Assembly (NCBI RefSeq): GCF_965237655.1
Contig: NZ_CBDEGB010000002.1
Span: 1,426,001 to 1,490,000 of the forward strand
Length of the DNA stretch: 64,000 bases
Direction: 5' to 3'
Source: Poriferisodalis sp965237655
GTDB lineage: Bacteria > Actinomycetota > Acidimicrobiia > Acidimicrobiales > Poriferisodalaceae
In this document: positions 24,604 to 32,975 of the stretch, in pieces
Layout: each line of letters begins with the position of its first letter
Position numbering within the stretch: position 1 is the first letter of the stretch
Notes under the pieces: model-generated
Database searches by the model: none
What the model saw: only the letters and a program-made list of their open reading frames with translations
What the model was told of the DNA's origin: nothing
Made by a program: the position numbers and the translations under genes

Positions 24604-25719
24604 GTGAGGGACACTGGGGGATCCAGGGCTCCCGCAGTGCAGGAGACGTCGCCCGAGTTCGGCGTGTACTGCCATATTCCGTTTTGCACGCACCGCTGCG
24701 ATTACTGCGCATTTGCGACGTGGACGGATCGCAGCCATCTCATCGTTGACTACATGGCGAGCTGCCGCCGTCAGGCCCAGGAACTGGCGGGGGATCTTCC
24801 GCCGGTGACATCGGTGTTCTTTGGCGGCGGCACGCCGAATCTGGTGGAGCCTTCGCTGCTTGCCGACGTGCTGGAGGAGTTACCGCTGACCGAGGACGCG
24901 GAGGTAACGGTCGAGTGCAATCCGGACTTGGTCACGGTGGACCAAATGCAGGCATACGCGGGCATGGGCGTGAACCGTGTCAGCCTCGGAGTGCAGTCGA
25001 TGGTTCTCCATGTGCTCGAGGCGCTGGGCCGACGTCATGATCCGCAGATGGTGGCGGCATCGGTCACCGCGGTTCGCAATGCGCGTATCGACCAGTTCAA
25101 TCTGGACCTGATCTTCGGTTCGCTCACCGAATCGGTGTCCGACTGGAAGCGCACGCTGGTCGAGGCCATTGCGCTCGAGCCAGATCACCTGAGCGTGTAC
25201 GGGCTGACCCCCGAACCCGGCACAGCACTCGGAGACGATCCTTCCCGACATCCCGACGACGACGACATGGCCGACAAGTACCTGCTTACCGACGAGCTGC
25301 TGGATCAGGCGGGCTACGAGATCTATGAGATTTCCAACTGGGCTCGGCCCGGCGCGCAATGCCGGCACAACCTGCTGTATTGGCAACAGGGCTCCTACGC
25401 GGGCATCGGCTGCGCCGCGCACAGCCACCGTGACGGCCGCCGCTACTGGAGCGTTCGCACACCCGAGCGGTTCATCGCAGCGATCTCGACGGGAACTTCG
25501 GTCACCGCCGGCAGCGAGGAGCTGGACTCCGCCGAACGCCACATCGAGGCGCTGCAGCTTGCGCTGCGCACTTCCGCCGGTGTCCCCGCCGATGCGGTTC
25601 CCGACGACGTCGCGCACCTGCTCACGCCCGCCAGCCAGGGTCGTCTCAAGCTGACCGCTCGTGGACGCCTCGTCGCAAACGAGGTGGCAATCCGTCTGGA
25701 GCTGCCGTCGCGGCGCTAG
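24604..25719 (+). CDS. hemW: Radical SAM heme chaperone HemW
   Basis: A 371-residue radical-SAM protein with the cluster motif PFCTHRCDYCAF near residue 26, SAM-binding GGGTPNLVEPSLL, and EPDHLSVYGLTPEPGTAL followed by EIYEISNWARPG. HemW proteins are relatives of the oxygen-independent coproporphyrinogen oxidase that bind heme and deliver it to target proteins. Lack of the HemN-specific N-terminal extension favours HemW. The GTG start follows GAGGGA. Its stop shares the palindrome CTAG with the stop of the convergent pseudokinase gene. Confidence 0.88.
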   Translation: MRDTGGSRAPAVQETSPEFGVYCHIPFCTHRCDYCAFATWTDRSHLIVDYMASCRRQAQELAGDLPPVTSVFFGGGTPNLVEPSLLADVLEELPLTEDAEVTVECNPDLVTVDQMQAYAGMGVNRVSLGVQSMVLHVLEALGRRHDPQMVAASVTAVRNARIDQFNLDLIFGSLTESVSDWKRTLVEAIALEPDHLSVYGLTPEPGTALGDDPSRHPDDDDMADKYLLTDELLDQAGYEIYEISNWARPGAQCRHNLLYWQQGSYAGIGCAAHSHRDGRRYWSVRTPERFIAAISTGTSVTAGSEELDSAERHIEALQLALRTSAGVPADAVPDDVAHLLTPASQGRLKLTARGRLVANEVAIRLELPSRR

Positions 25720-27374
25720 CGCGACTGCGCGCTCAGTACCAGCGCAGCATCCGCCGCAGGCTCGCGTTGGGACAGCGTCAGGCGCAGATCGCCATAGTGC
25801 ACAACCAGCGCATCGCAAGAAAGATCGTGTGCCGCGCCGAACGACGACGACCTCGACACAGCTTCGGCGTGTTGAGGCACAACAGCAATGCGAGCTGGAA
25901 CGACGGGGCGTTCCGGCGGGGGCCACGAACCGTAGAAGCCGACGATGCCGGAACTGGGGTTCACAACCGCCAACGTCGAACGGCCGTCGCAGTCCCAATC
26001 GCCGACGGCGAAGAGGTCACCATCGGCACCGAGCGTCCATTCACCGTGCGGAGTGCGCACGGCCGCCGACCGACGATGTGCGGCGGGCATCTCGATGCGG
26101 ACGGGTACCAGGCAGCCATCCCCGCGGACGTCGGCGTGATACAGCACGACCGTCGCATCGGCACTCGCCCCCTCACTCTGCGGTGGTGTGTTGGGGAACT
26201 CGCTGGGCTCAGCCGAGCCGTCTCTGCCCTCGCCAACATCGAGATCGGCGCCGGTCCGCTCGGGGCAATACGCCGTTGCCGTGCTGTAGAGCAAGGTCGC
26301 TCCCGTGGACGCGGGCTCCTCGGAGGTGATCGTGGCATCGGGCAGTGCGGTCGAGCCTTGGCCGTGGTCATCGGCAGCTGCCGAGACGCCAGCGAGCTCA
26401 AGCGAGGGGGCACCGGATGTAGCAGCAGAGGTCACGGGGCTGCTTCGGGAGCCGATGAGTGGTGCCGTGCCAGGAGACTCGAAATCCGGTTCGCCACCCG
26501 CGAGCGCTCGCCATCCGATGAACGCTGCGACCGCCAAGGCCGCAGCGGCCGCCGCATAAGCGCCGACACGCCGCCGGTCCCACGTCGTTGGGCCTCGAAG
26601 CTCCGCACGATGAGGCAAGCGAGCGACAGCGTCTGACGGATTCGAGGCTGCGATATCTGCTCGCAATCGTTCACGCAGGCCATGTGGTTCGTGTCCGAAC
26701 GTCGCAACACGTGCCTGGGGGGATCGAAAGCCGTCGGTGGTCACCGAATGTTCCTGTCCGGCTGCGTCGCGAACGTGACGCAGCCGGGTGAGCCACGTCA
26801 TCAACGCCTCACTGTCGTGGGGACTGGCCGACGCCACAGCAGCGAGGTCCCCGCAGGCGATAAGCGCATCACCGCAGAACTGGCGCTCTGTCGGATCCGA
26901 CGCCGAACGATCGGTGCGCGCGAGTTCCACCTGCCCGAGAACAGCGAGCGCAGCGAGATCGGCGCCTGGCAGATGCTGACGGTGGTCGGCAGGACCCGTC
27001 GCTTCCCCGAAGCCACAGATCACCGGCCGGCGCGGTCGCGCCAGGAGAACGTGCTCGCCCCTGAGTGCACCGTGGCGGATGCCTCGAGCATGCAGTTCGG
27101 CGAGTGTCGTGCCGAGATCGATGAGGACATCCAAGAGGTCGACCAGACCCAGGGGCGGCTGCTCGGCAAGCGTCGCGGCTTCGAGGTAACGCAGCCGCAG
27201 CTCGCATCGCTCATCAACTTCGTCAAACCCGACGGACTCGACCACTCCCTCGATGCGAGCGGCGTCGAGCACTCCGGCCTCGTGGCGCAAACGCGGCCGC
27301 TCAGTGCCGATGGCGTGCTTGACCAGGACTGCGCTGCCCGAACCATCGTCGCGAACGGTCGGACTTCTCAGCAC
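25716..27374 (-). CDS. Membrane pseudokinase with outer VCBS-like domain
   Basis: A 552-residue protein with a kinase-like cytoplasmic half. It shows a possible beta-3 Lys at residue 19 (AVLVKHA) and IRHGALRGEHVLLA at about 99-112. The usual catalytic HRD is HGA there, and CGFGEA replaces DFG near 120. It therefore looks catalytically dead. One transmembrane helix lies at about 270-291. The outer half has GDWDCDGRSTLAVVNP (about 455-470), like an FG-GAP/VCBS calcium-loop repeat. It is the last gene on the strand of the Tad pilus operon, 73 bases after it. A role in sensing or pilus control is inference only. Confidence 0.65.
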   Translation of the reverse strand: MLRSPTVRDDGSGSAVLVKHAIGTERPRLRHEAGVLDAARIEGVVESVGFDEVDERCELRLRYLEAATLAEQPPLGLVDLLDVLIDLGTTLAELHARGIRHGALRGEHVLLARPRRPVICGFGEATGPADHRQHLPGADLAALAVLGQVELARTDRSASDPTERQFCGDALIACGDLAAVASASPHDSEALMTWLTRLRHVRDAAGQEHSVTTDGFRSPQARVATFGHEPHGLRERLRADIAASNPSDAVARLPHRAELRGPTTWDRRRVGAYAAAAAALAVAAFIGWRALAGGEPDFESPGTAPLIGSRSSPVTSAATSGAPSLELAGVSAAADDHGQGSTALPDATITSEEPASTGATLLYSTATAYCPERTGADLDVGEGRDGSAEPSEFPNTPPQSEGASADATVVLYHADVRGDGCLVPVRIEMPAAHRRSAAVRTPHGEWTLGADGDLFAVGDWDCDGRSTLAVVNPSSGIVGFYGSWPPPERPVVPARIAVVPQHAEAVSRSSSFGAAHDLSCDALVVHYGDLRLTLSQREPAADAALVLSAQSR

Positions 27375-27382
27375 ATTCAGAA

Positions 27383-27410
27383 GTTATAAAAAGACAGGAA
27401 TCTCGTTCAA
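27383..27410 (-). promoter_or_regulatory. Candidate promoter of the pseudokinase gene (possibly leaderless)
   Basis: On the minus strand TTGAAC (27410-27405) and TATAAC (27388-27383) are separated by 16 bases, in a locally A+T-rich stretch. The GTG start at 27374 is only about nine bases from the -10 element, so transcription would begin at or near the start codon. Leaderless mRNAs are common in actinobacteria. Confidence 0.4.
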
Positions 27411-27447
27411 ATGAATTGTCCTCAAGCAAGCGGTTCGGCTCGCACGT

Positions 27448-27954
27448 TCACCCCGAGAGGTGTACGCGACCGATGGCCTCGGCAGAAACGTTCCTGTTGG
27501 ACTTTCCATCCACATTGCCGATCAAGCCGATGACACGTCGTGCCGAGCCCGAGACCGACACCCGCACGGCCTTCGAACCTGCCGCGCTGACCGAGACCGA
27601 GACAGAGCCGGGTTCGAACACTGCGGACAGCCGCTCGGTAGCCATCCGCTGGCCCCACTGACTCAGATTCCGAAGTCGTGAAGCATCGAGCCGGTAGGAC
27701 CCGTGACGGCGAAGCGAGGCCTCGTCGATGCCGAGCGAGACCAGATCGTTCGCGAGCGAGGACGCTGCTGCTTGGGCCTCGCGCTGCGCCAAGAACGCAG
27801 CGGCGCTGTCGATGGCGATGCTGGCCAGCAGTGCCACGATCAGCACCCCGGTCGGCACGAGCAGCAGCACCGTGCCTCGCTCGCCGTCACCGGGAACCTT
27901 CGGCGAGGGCTCATTGCGTTCAGCGATCACTGGCCGGGCGGGGTCACTGTCCAC
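27448..27954 (-). CDS. TadE/TadG-like pilus-assembly protein (third copy)
   Basis: A protein of about 168 residues with one N-terminal transmembrane segment (GERGTVLLLVPTGVLIVALL), typical of TadE/TadG-like minor pilins. It is followed by an outer domain with AFLAQREAQAAASSLANDLV and a Ser/Val-rich beta part near the end. GTG 27954 overlaps the end of the preceding gene, but the start is uncertain (27930 is also possible). It is the last pilus gene of the operon. TadE-like proteins are thought to sit at the pilus base or tip. Confidence 0.65.
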   Translation of the reverse strand: MDSDPARPVIAERNEPSPKVPGDGERGTVLLLVPTGVLIVALLASIAIDSAAAFLAQREAQAAASSLANDLVSLGIDEASLRRHGSYRLDASRLRNLSQWGQRMATERLSAVFEPGSVSVSVSAAGSKAVRVSVSGSARRVIGLIGNVDGKSNRNVSAEAIGRVHLSG

Positions 27955-28393
27955 AGGGTGCCCGTCCGCCCAGACCGTGCCGGAAGGGATCCACAATCTC
28001 GCTGGCGCGAGCACGGACCGTGAGGGGCGACCAGCCGCCGCCCAACAGAGCGATACGAGGGACTTCCTGCGTCGCTTCGAACGTCACCCGATCGCAGCGA
28101 TGCAACCGGGCTGCACCGACCGGCGCAACGGAGGCCTCACCGTGGAGCCGGTAGCCGGACATCGCCTGCGTACCTGCGGAGACCGCCGCGTCCACGGCAT
28201 GTGCGGGGCGAGGTCCGGGGTGCTCGACGAAGGTCCGCGTGGCCTCCCGGGCACCAGCGATCACGGCGATCTTCGCATCCAGTGCCGCCCAGGCTTGGGC
28301 GAGCACCAAGGCACCCCCGATGAAGACGAGCACCACAAACGGCAGCACTTCTGCCCCCACGACGCCTGAGGAATTACGCCCTCTGCGGATCAC
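27944..28393 (-). CDS. TadE-like minor pilin (second copy)
   Basis: A protein of about 149 residues that begins VIRRGRNSSGVVGAEVLPFV. A short basic leader is followed by one hydrophobic helix (FVVLVFIGGALVLAQAWAAL) and an outer part with two Cys-spaced beta segments (RLHRCDRVTF). GTG 28393 overlaps the previous stop as GTGA, indicating translational coupling. The pattern Gly-Ala-Glu directly before the helix resembles a type IV prepilin-peptidase site. Family placement rests on this architecture and operon position. Confidence 0.65.
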   Translation of the reverse strand: MIRRGRNSSGVVGAEVLPFVVLVFIGGALVLAQAWAALDAKIAVIAGAREATRTFVEHPGPRPAHAVDAAVSAGTQAMSGYRLHGEASVAPVGAARLHRCDRVTFEATQEVPRIALLGGGWSPLTVRARASEIVDPFRHGLGGRAPCGQ

Positions 28394-28791
28394 GGGGAGC
28401 CCTCGAAGCGTGCCAGTTCGCGTCGCATCTCGAACCGACGCTCGATGCTCCGCAATCCGATCAGTGCCGAAGCGTCGATGAGAACGTTCGGCGGCTTTGC
28501 TACCAGATCCAAGGCGACGATTTCGGAGGTCGTGCTCCAACGCAGCGTCACGATGTCCAGTCCTGGACCGATGTTCGAGCGCAACCAGCGCTCGGCATCG
28601 ACGATCGAGGCGGGGTCAGCGCCCGCGAGCGCAGCCCGGCGCGTTGCGTCGTAGCCGACAGCGGTGACAATCGAGGTGCTGTAGAAGTACACGGCAACCT
28701 GGACTGCGAGCATGAGAAACGTCAGGTACGCCAGCACACCCCACGGCAATGCGACGAGACCGACGCCTTCTTCATCGTGAGCACGCGTCAC
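28390..28791 (-). CDS. TadE-like minor pilin (first copy)
   Basis: A 133-residue protein with the leader MTRAHDEEGVGLVALPWGVL and a single N-terminal membrane helix (LAYLTFLMLAVQVAVYFYS). The outer domain begins VTAVGYDATRRAALAGAD, the common TadE pattern of an Arg/Ala-rich helix after the membrane segment. The start overlaps the stop of the pilin-like gene by four bases. It is probably a pseudopilin that helps assemble the Flp pilus. Confidence 0.7.
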   Translation of the reverse strand: MTRAHDEEGVGLVALPWGVLAYLTFLMLAVQVAVYFYSTSIVTAVGYDATRRAALAGADPASIVDAERWLRSNIGPGLDIVTLRWSTTSEIVALDLVAKPPNVLIDASALIGLRSIERRFEMRRELARFEGSP

Positions 28792-29129
28792 TTGCCGATC
28801 TTTGCGATTTCAGAATTCGTTGCTTCCTCCGCGTTTTCCCACAGCGCCTTGAAGCCAACCCACATGAGGGCGCCGAGCGAGGCGATGATCAGCACGGCGA
28901 TGGCCGCTGAAATGACTCCTTCGCCACATTCGTTTCGCCCGGAGGAGCCGCGTGCGGCCCAGGACATCGCCGGGTTCTGCCATCGGTCCAGTGTCACGAT
29001 GCCAGCACTGGCGCAAACTGCGCTGAGCGCAGCGACGGAGGCATCGAACGTCACTGAGAGGGCGGTTTCGAACATAGCGGTCAAGGTGTTGAGGTACACG
29101 GGGTTGTCCTTTCGATAAATGCCGGTCAT
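28788..29129 (-). CDS. Candidate Flp-type pilin with long leader
   Basis: A 113-residue protein in the slot between tadC and the tadE genes where actinobacteria often encode the Flp pilin. The C-terminal part NECGEGVISAAIAVLIIASL followed by GALMWVGFKALW looks like a type IVb pilin: Gly-Glu cleavage site, then a long hydrophobic helix and a short polar tail. Cleavage there would give a mature protein of about 45 residues. The 68-residue leader is much longer than in known Flp pilins and has its own hydrophobic stretch. No other major-pilin candidate is seen in the locus. Confidence 0.5.
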   Translation of the reverse strand: MTGIYRKDNPVYLNTLTAMFETALSVTFDASVAALSAVCASAGIVTLDRWQNPAMSWAARGSSGRNECGEGVISAAIAVLIIASLGALMWVGFKALWENAEEATNSEIAKIGK

Positions 29130-29174
29130 GTCCTTGGGAGGGTTCGCCCGGCCTCGCTGGCGCTGACCGGCGGC

Positions 29175-29918
29175 TCATAGCGCCACAAAGCTGCTGAGGG
29201 CGTCGCTGAACGGGATCGCCAGCAGGACAGATCCCGGCACCAGCGCGGCGACGGTGACGGGAATCCACACCTGCTCGTTGCGACGTTCGATGTGGGCGAT
29301 GAGGCGCCGGTGGGCCTCCATGCGGGCTGAGCGGGCCTCGTCGGATACCAGCGCCGCGATGTCCGTCGTTTCCTCGTGCAGGGTGAGCACGCCGACGAAT
29401 CTTCGAATCTCCGCCGAGCCAGCGTCGTCGGCCCACTCGGCCAGTGCCACCTCAACCGCGATTCCTCCCGAGACGTGGGTGCTGACGCGTTCCAGTCCCG
29501 CGGCGCAGATCCCCTTCCCGCGCCGTGCCGCTGCTTCGAGGGCGCTGGTCAGCGACATGCCGCTGGCAAGCAGCATGCCGATCTGCTCGGCGACGACCGG
29601 CAGCTCCTCGATGATCTGTGTGCGCCGGTGGGCAACCGATCTCCCGAGGTGGTGCTCAAACGTGCCATATGTCGCAGCGGCCGCGGCTAGCGCCCCGGCG
29701 AATCCCAGCAACGGCCTCGCGCCGATGGCGCTGAGTGCAGCCACTGATGCAATGAGCACGGCACCGCAGATCACGTACTGCCGTGTACGAAACTCAGACG
29801 GGGATTGGGCAATGCCGGCCTGAGACAGCCGGGCGCGGAGTTCGGTATCGGAGTCCAGCAGCGTCGCGATGCGCCCTCCGGATCTCGCGGTGTTGCTCAT
29901 TGGAGGCTCATTGGCCAA
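29175..29918 (-). CDS. tadC: TadC-like type II/IV secretion F domain protein
   Basis: A 247-residue inner-membrane platform protein of the Tad system. It has two N-terminal helices (ICGAVLIASVAALSAIGARP and following), the T2SSF core LPVVAEQIGMLLASGMSLTS with ALEAAARRG, and a C-terminal helix VWIPVTVAALVPGSVLLAIP. The start may be ATG 29918 or ATG 29900 (MSNTARSGG). It overlaps tadB by eleven bases. TadB and TadC form the platform on which the CpaF ATPase assembles the pilus. Confidence 0.82.
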   Translation of the reverse strand: MANEPPMSNTARSGGRIATLLDSDTELRARLSQAGIAQSPSEFRTRQYVICGAVLIASVAALSAIGARPLLGFAGALAAAAATYGTFEHHLGRSVAHRRTQIIEELPVVAEQIGMLLASGMSLTSALEAAARRGKGICAAGLERVSTHVSGGIAVEVALAEWADDAGSAEIRRFVGVLTLHEETTDIAALVSDEARSARMEAHRRLIAHIERRNEQVWIPVTVAALVPGSVLLAIPFSDALSSFVAL

Positions 29919-30765
29919 ATACCCGCTTCCGCAACGGGACTGCCATGATCCGCCCCGCCCACAACCAACAGCCGACTACGGCGAGCACACTGAGTGCCAC
30001 GAGCAATTGGCCGTCCGACGCCTCGTAGGCCTGTCGACCGCGTCCGATACTCAGGCCGATCACGGCCATGAATGCCGGCACCACTGCGACGAAGCTGCGG
30101 GCAAACCGCGCTCCGGCCTGTTTGGCGCGAGCGTCCTCGCGGGCAGCAGCCTCGGCATGTGCAGCCTCGGCCAGTGCGCGCAGGCGAGTGTCGAGCCGCA
30201 CTCCGCCGATCTGGTGCGCGGCCAGCAATGTCTCGCAGATGGCGTCCGCAGTCGGGTCCGCCAGCCATGTCTTGAGCGCACGCAACGAGGCTTCGAAATC
30301 GGTGCTCAAAGCCCACGTGCGTGCCGCTTCGGAGAACGCCACTCGCATTTCTGTGGGGGCTTGAGCTCCCGCAGCGAACAACGCGGAAGGGATCGACAAT
30401 CCCCGGTTGGCTACGAGGACACGAATCTCTGCCAAGAGTCGGGGCCACGCCTGCCGGGAGCTGGCGACACGGTGCAGTCGGCGGCGGGAAGCTGCACTCG
30501 GGGGGATGGCAGCACCGAATGCTGCGACAAGCGCAGGTGCGACCAGCCCGCCGAAGAGGATCCAGGCACCCGTCCATCCGGCAACGGCTGCCGCGACCGC
30601 GCCCAGCACGCTGCGGAGCAGGTGATCTGATGATCTTCGAGATGCCAACCACGCCGGGCGCACCATCTTGGGTAACCACCGTGGCGCGAGCGGCACGTCG
30701 CCCTCCTTGGTCGCCAGCAGCCAGACGCCCAGCGCGCCGGCGATCGCAAACACGAGACCGGTCAC
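29908..30765 (-). CDS. tadB: TadB-like type II/IV secretion F domain protein
   Basis: A 285-residue membrane protein. It has N-terminal helices (residues 3-19 and about 48-90), a T2SSF-type core QAWPRLLAEIRVLVANRGLS and GGVRLDTRLRALAEAAHAEA, and two C-terminal helices. Its ATG overlaps the cpaF stop (ATGA). It is the partner of TadC in the pilus platform. Sequence conservation outside the core is low, so assignment leans on operon position as well as architecture. Confidence 0.8.
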   Translation of the reverse strand: MTGLVFAIAGALGVWLLATKEGDVPLAPRWLPKMVRPAWLASRRSSDHLLRSVLGAVAAAVAGWTGAWILFGGLVAPALVAAFGAAIPPSAASRRRLHRVASSRQAWPRLLAEIRVLVANRGLSIPSALFAAGAQAPTEMRVAFSEAARTWALSTDFEASLRALKTWLADPTADAICETLLAAHQIGGVRLDTRLRALAEAAHAEAAAREDARAKQAGARFARSFVAVVPAFMAVIGLSIGRGRQAYEASDGQLLVALSVLAVVGCWLWAGRIMAVPLRKRVFGQ

Positions 30766-32054
30766 TGAGCTGCGCCCGCGGGTGCGCGAGGGCCTGGCAT
30801 CTTGAATCCCGCGGATTCGATGTGCGACGCCACCCGTCGTGGCACGTTCCCTGTGCTCGCAGGCGTCTGGCCGGGGCGGTCAATTGCGTACAGCACCGTC
30901 GTCTCGAACGAGAGGCTGTCACCGCTGCCGACAGGATCTTCCACGGCCACGATCTCGGTGACCTGCACCCCGGAAGGGTTCCGGCGCAGGTACACCACGA
31001 TGTCGATCGATTCGGCCACCAATTGGGTGATCGCTGCGACGGGCATGTCACGCACGTCAGGCGCGAGTTGGCACATGAGCCGGAGCCGTCCGAGGGCCTG
31101 GCGTGCAGATCCGGCGTGGATGGTGGCGTAGCCAGTCACCCCGCTGGACAGCGTCAGCAACAGGGGAACTGCCTCGCGGTCGCGGACCTCGCCCACGATC
31201 GCCACGTCGGGCGCCATGCGCAGGAAGCCGGCCACCAAGCGCCGTAAGTCGACAGGAGCGCGCTCGGTCCGCCCAGGCCGGGTCTGCATACCGGCGACGT
31301 TGGGCAGCGGTATGTCGAGTTCGAATACCTCTTCGGCGGTCGCGATACGAAGCTGTGGATCGAGCTCGGCGGCGCAGCACCCCAACAGCGTCGTCTTGCC
31401 GGTGCCCGGAGCGCCGGCAAACAGGATCGACAGCCGGGCACGCACAGCAGTGCGCAGGAAGTCGGCGATCTCGCGGGTCAGCGTCCCGATCGCTGTCAAG
31501 TCGTTCAGGCTCGAGAAAGCGATTCCGGTGAACTTCCGGATGTTGAAGATCAGGTGGCCGCCGCGGCCGATGTCGGGATGGACAATGTGAAGCCGGGCAC
31601 CATCATCCAGCTGAGCGTCCTGCAGTCCCTCGCTCGGATCCAGCTTGCGATGGGACGCAGTCGCGTCGTCGATGATTCTCGTCAGAGTGCGCCGGACGTG
31701 CTCGCTGTCGTGGAAGACCTCGTCGTGACGGCCGCTCGGGCCGCGGTGACGCTTGACGAAGATCTCACGCGGGGCATTGACCATGATCTCCCATACGTCG
31801 GCATCGGCGAGCAGCGCCTCGAGCGGTCCGTAGCCCAGCAGGTCGCGCTGAATCCGGTCCGCCACTGGATCAGCGTCGGTGACTGCATGGCTGCGTACGC
31901 CGCGCTTGAAGTCGATATTCCAACGCCGCATTTCTTCGTGGGCGAGAGCCATGATGGCGAGATCTGCGCCCGGCGCGCGAGGATCCAGTCCGCCGTGGCG
32001 AGCCCGTTCCGACACCGCTCGTTCAATCTCGGCGAGAGATTCTGGATCGATCAT
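30762..32054 (-). CDS. cpaF: Tad pilus assembly ATPase CpaF/TadA
   Basis: A 430-residue secretion ATPase. Walker A GAPGTGKTTLLG lies at residues 214-225 and Walker B-like DVAIVGEVRDREA near 285. The His box SGVTGYATIHAGSARQALGR and an N-terminal domain with DLLGYGPLEALLADADVWEI and DGARLHIVHP are also present. It powers Flp pilus extrusion. The start overlaps the stop of the SAF-domain gene as ATGA and the stop overlaps tadB, so the operon is translationally coupled throughout. Confidence 0.93.
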   Translation of the reverse strand: MIDPESLAEIERAVSERARHGGLDPRAPGADLAIMALAHEEMRRWNIDFKRGVRSHAVTDADPVADRIQRDLLGYGPLEALLADADVWEIMVNAPREIFVKRHRGPSGRHDEVFHDSEHVRRTLTRIIDDATASHRKLDPSEGLQDAQLDDGARLHIVHPDIGRGGHLIFNIRKFTGIAFSSLNDLTAIGTLTREIADFLRTAVRARLSILFAGAPGTGKTTLLGCCAAELDPQLRIATAEEVFELDIPLPNVAGMQTRPGRTERAPVDLRRLVAGFLRMAPDVAIVGEVRDREAVPLLLTLSSGVTGYATIHAGSARQALGRLRLMCQLAPDVRDMPVAAITQLVAESIDIVVYLRRNPSGVQVTEIVAVEDPVGSGDSLSFETTVLYAIDRPGQTPASTGNVPRRVASHIESAGFKMPGPRAPAGAAQ

Positions 32055-32758
32055 GACCCGACGGGATTCGAGGCACCCCAGGCCCGGATCAGGGTGATGG
32101 CGCCTGCATCTGCGGCCGCAGCGACCGAGACGGCGGCGACGCGTTCGGACACCTGCAGCGTGACGGTGATCGTGTTCGAGAGATGCTCCGTGCCCGAGAG
32201 GCCGTCGACGTCGAGCACGAGGGCACCGGTCGCCACGACGGCTGCTCCGTTCGGGGGGACGCGATCGGTGGCGACGACGTCAACTTGCTCGCCTGCGGTG
32301 AGCAGGCCGTTGAGCGCCCGGGAACGATCAAGCTCGACCGAGATGGCATAACCCTCGCGTCGGTCGCTTGCGAACCCAAGCGAGCCGACGTCGCCACGCG
32401 TCAGCAATTGCCCGGCGTGCACGGCCCCGACAACGAGGTTGCCGACCACGTCATCGCCGTCACCGAAGACGGTGGCGGAGACCTCAGGCGGCAGTTGGAT
32501 CGGCACGAGGGCAACGTCGGTTGGCTCGATGACGCTGCCCGGCGCGAGTCGGTTCCGTGCGACGAAGTAGCTGGTCTCGGGCGCCGCCGCCGACTGCTCG
32601 AATGCCCACCACAACCCCAGTGCTGCGGCGCCGCACAGGATGCAGCCCGCGATAACTCGCGGCCGAATCGAAGCGTGCGCCGGTGCGGCGCGGCGGCTGG
32701 CGCGAGAGGCCGCGGGGACGGCCTCGCGACCGGTCGGCAGCAGCGAATCGGTGGGCAC
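32051..32758 (-). CDS. cpaB: CpaB/RcpC-like SAF-domain pilus protein
   Basis: A 235-residue protein with one transmembrane helix at about residues 34-51 (RVIAGCILCGAAALGLWW). A SAF domain follows: SYFVARNRLAPGSVIEPTDV, then VVGAVHAGQLLTRGDVG, and SVELDRSRALNGLLTAGEQV. In Gram-positive Tad systems without an outer membrane, such proteins are thought to guide the pilus through the cell wall. It is the first gene of the Tad operon, preceded by the A+T-rich region 32759-32975. Confidence 0.8.
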   Translation of the reverse strand: MPTDSLLPTGREAVPAASRASRRAAPAHASIRPRVIAGCILCGAAALGLWWAFEQSAAAPETSYFVARNRLAPGSVIEPTDVALVPIQLPPEVSATVFGDGDDVVGNLVVGAVHAGQLLTRGDVGSLGFASDRREGYAISVELDRSRALNGLLTAGEQVDVVATDRVPPNGAAVVATGALVLDVDGLSGTEHLSNTITVTLQVSERVAAVSVAAAADAGAITLIRAWGASNPVGS

Positions 32759-32784
32759 GGCGAGAACCTAGCCAAACGGCTATG

Positions 32785-32863
32785 AAATAACAAGAAAATT
32801 ATGGAAACATCACGTTATTTACCAAATATGTGGAACAAATATGGCGATATAGCGCGCGATATC
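32785..32863. promoter_or_regulatory. A+T-rich control region with inverted repeats before the Tad operon
   Basis: Within the 217-base spacer 32759-32975, the stretch 32780-32880 is markedly A+T-rich in a G+C-rich genome. AAATAAC (32785-32791) and GTTATTT (32814-32820) form an inverted repeat. GATAT-AGCGCGCG-ATATC (32846-32863) is a second, with a CG-rich centre. It lies between the divergent Tad operon and the excisionase-type HTH gene and should hold both promoters. Which repeat binds a regulator cannot be told. Confidence 0.45.
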
Positions 32864-32975
32864 AATCATCGATGTTGAAATGCACTTTGCCCGGAGGCGA
32901 GCGCACTAGCGTGGTTTTCGAGGAACTTGGCGCGGTTGCCCTACAACGCCAACGGCCGAGCGACTGCGAGGTGCG

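Noticed and set aside
22930..24738. 602-codon frame opposite dnaJ
   Set aside because: Antisense of dnaJ with no family resemblance; long antisense frames are expected at this base composition.
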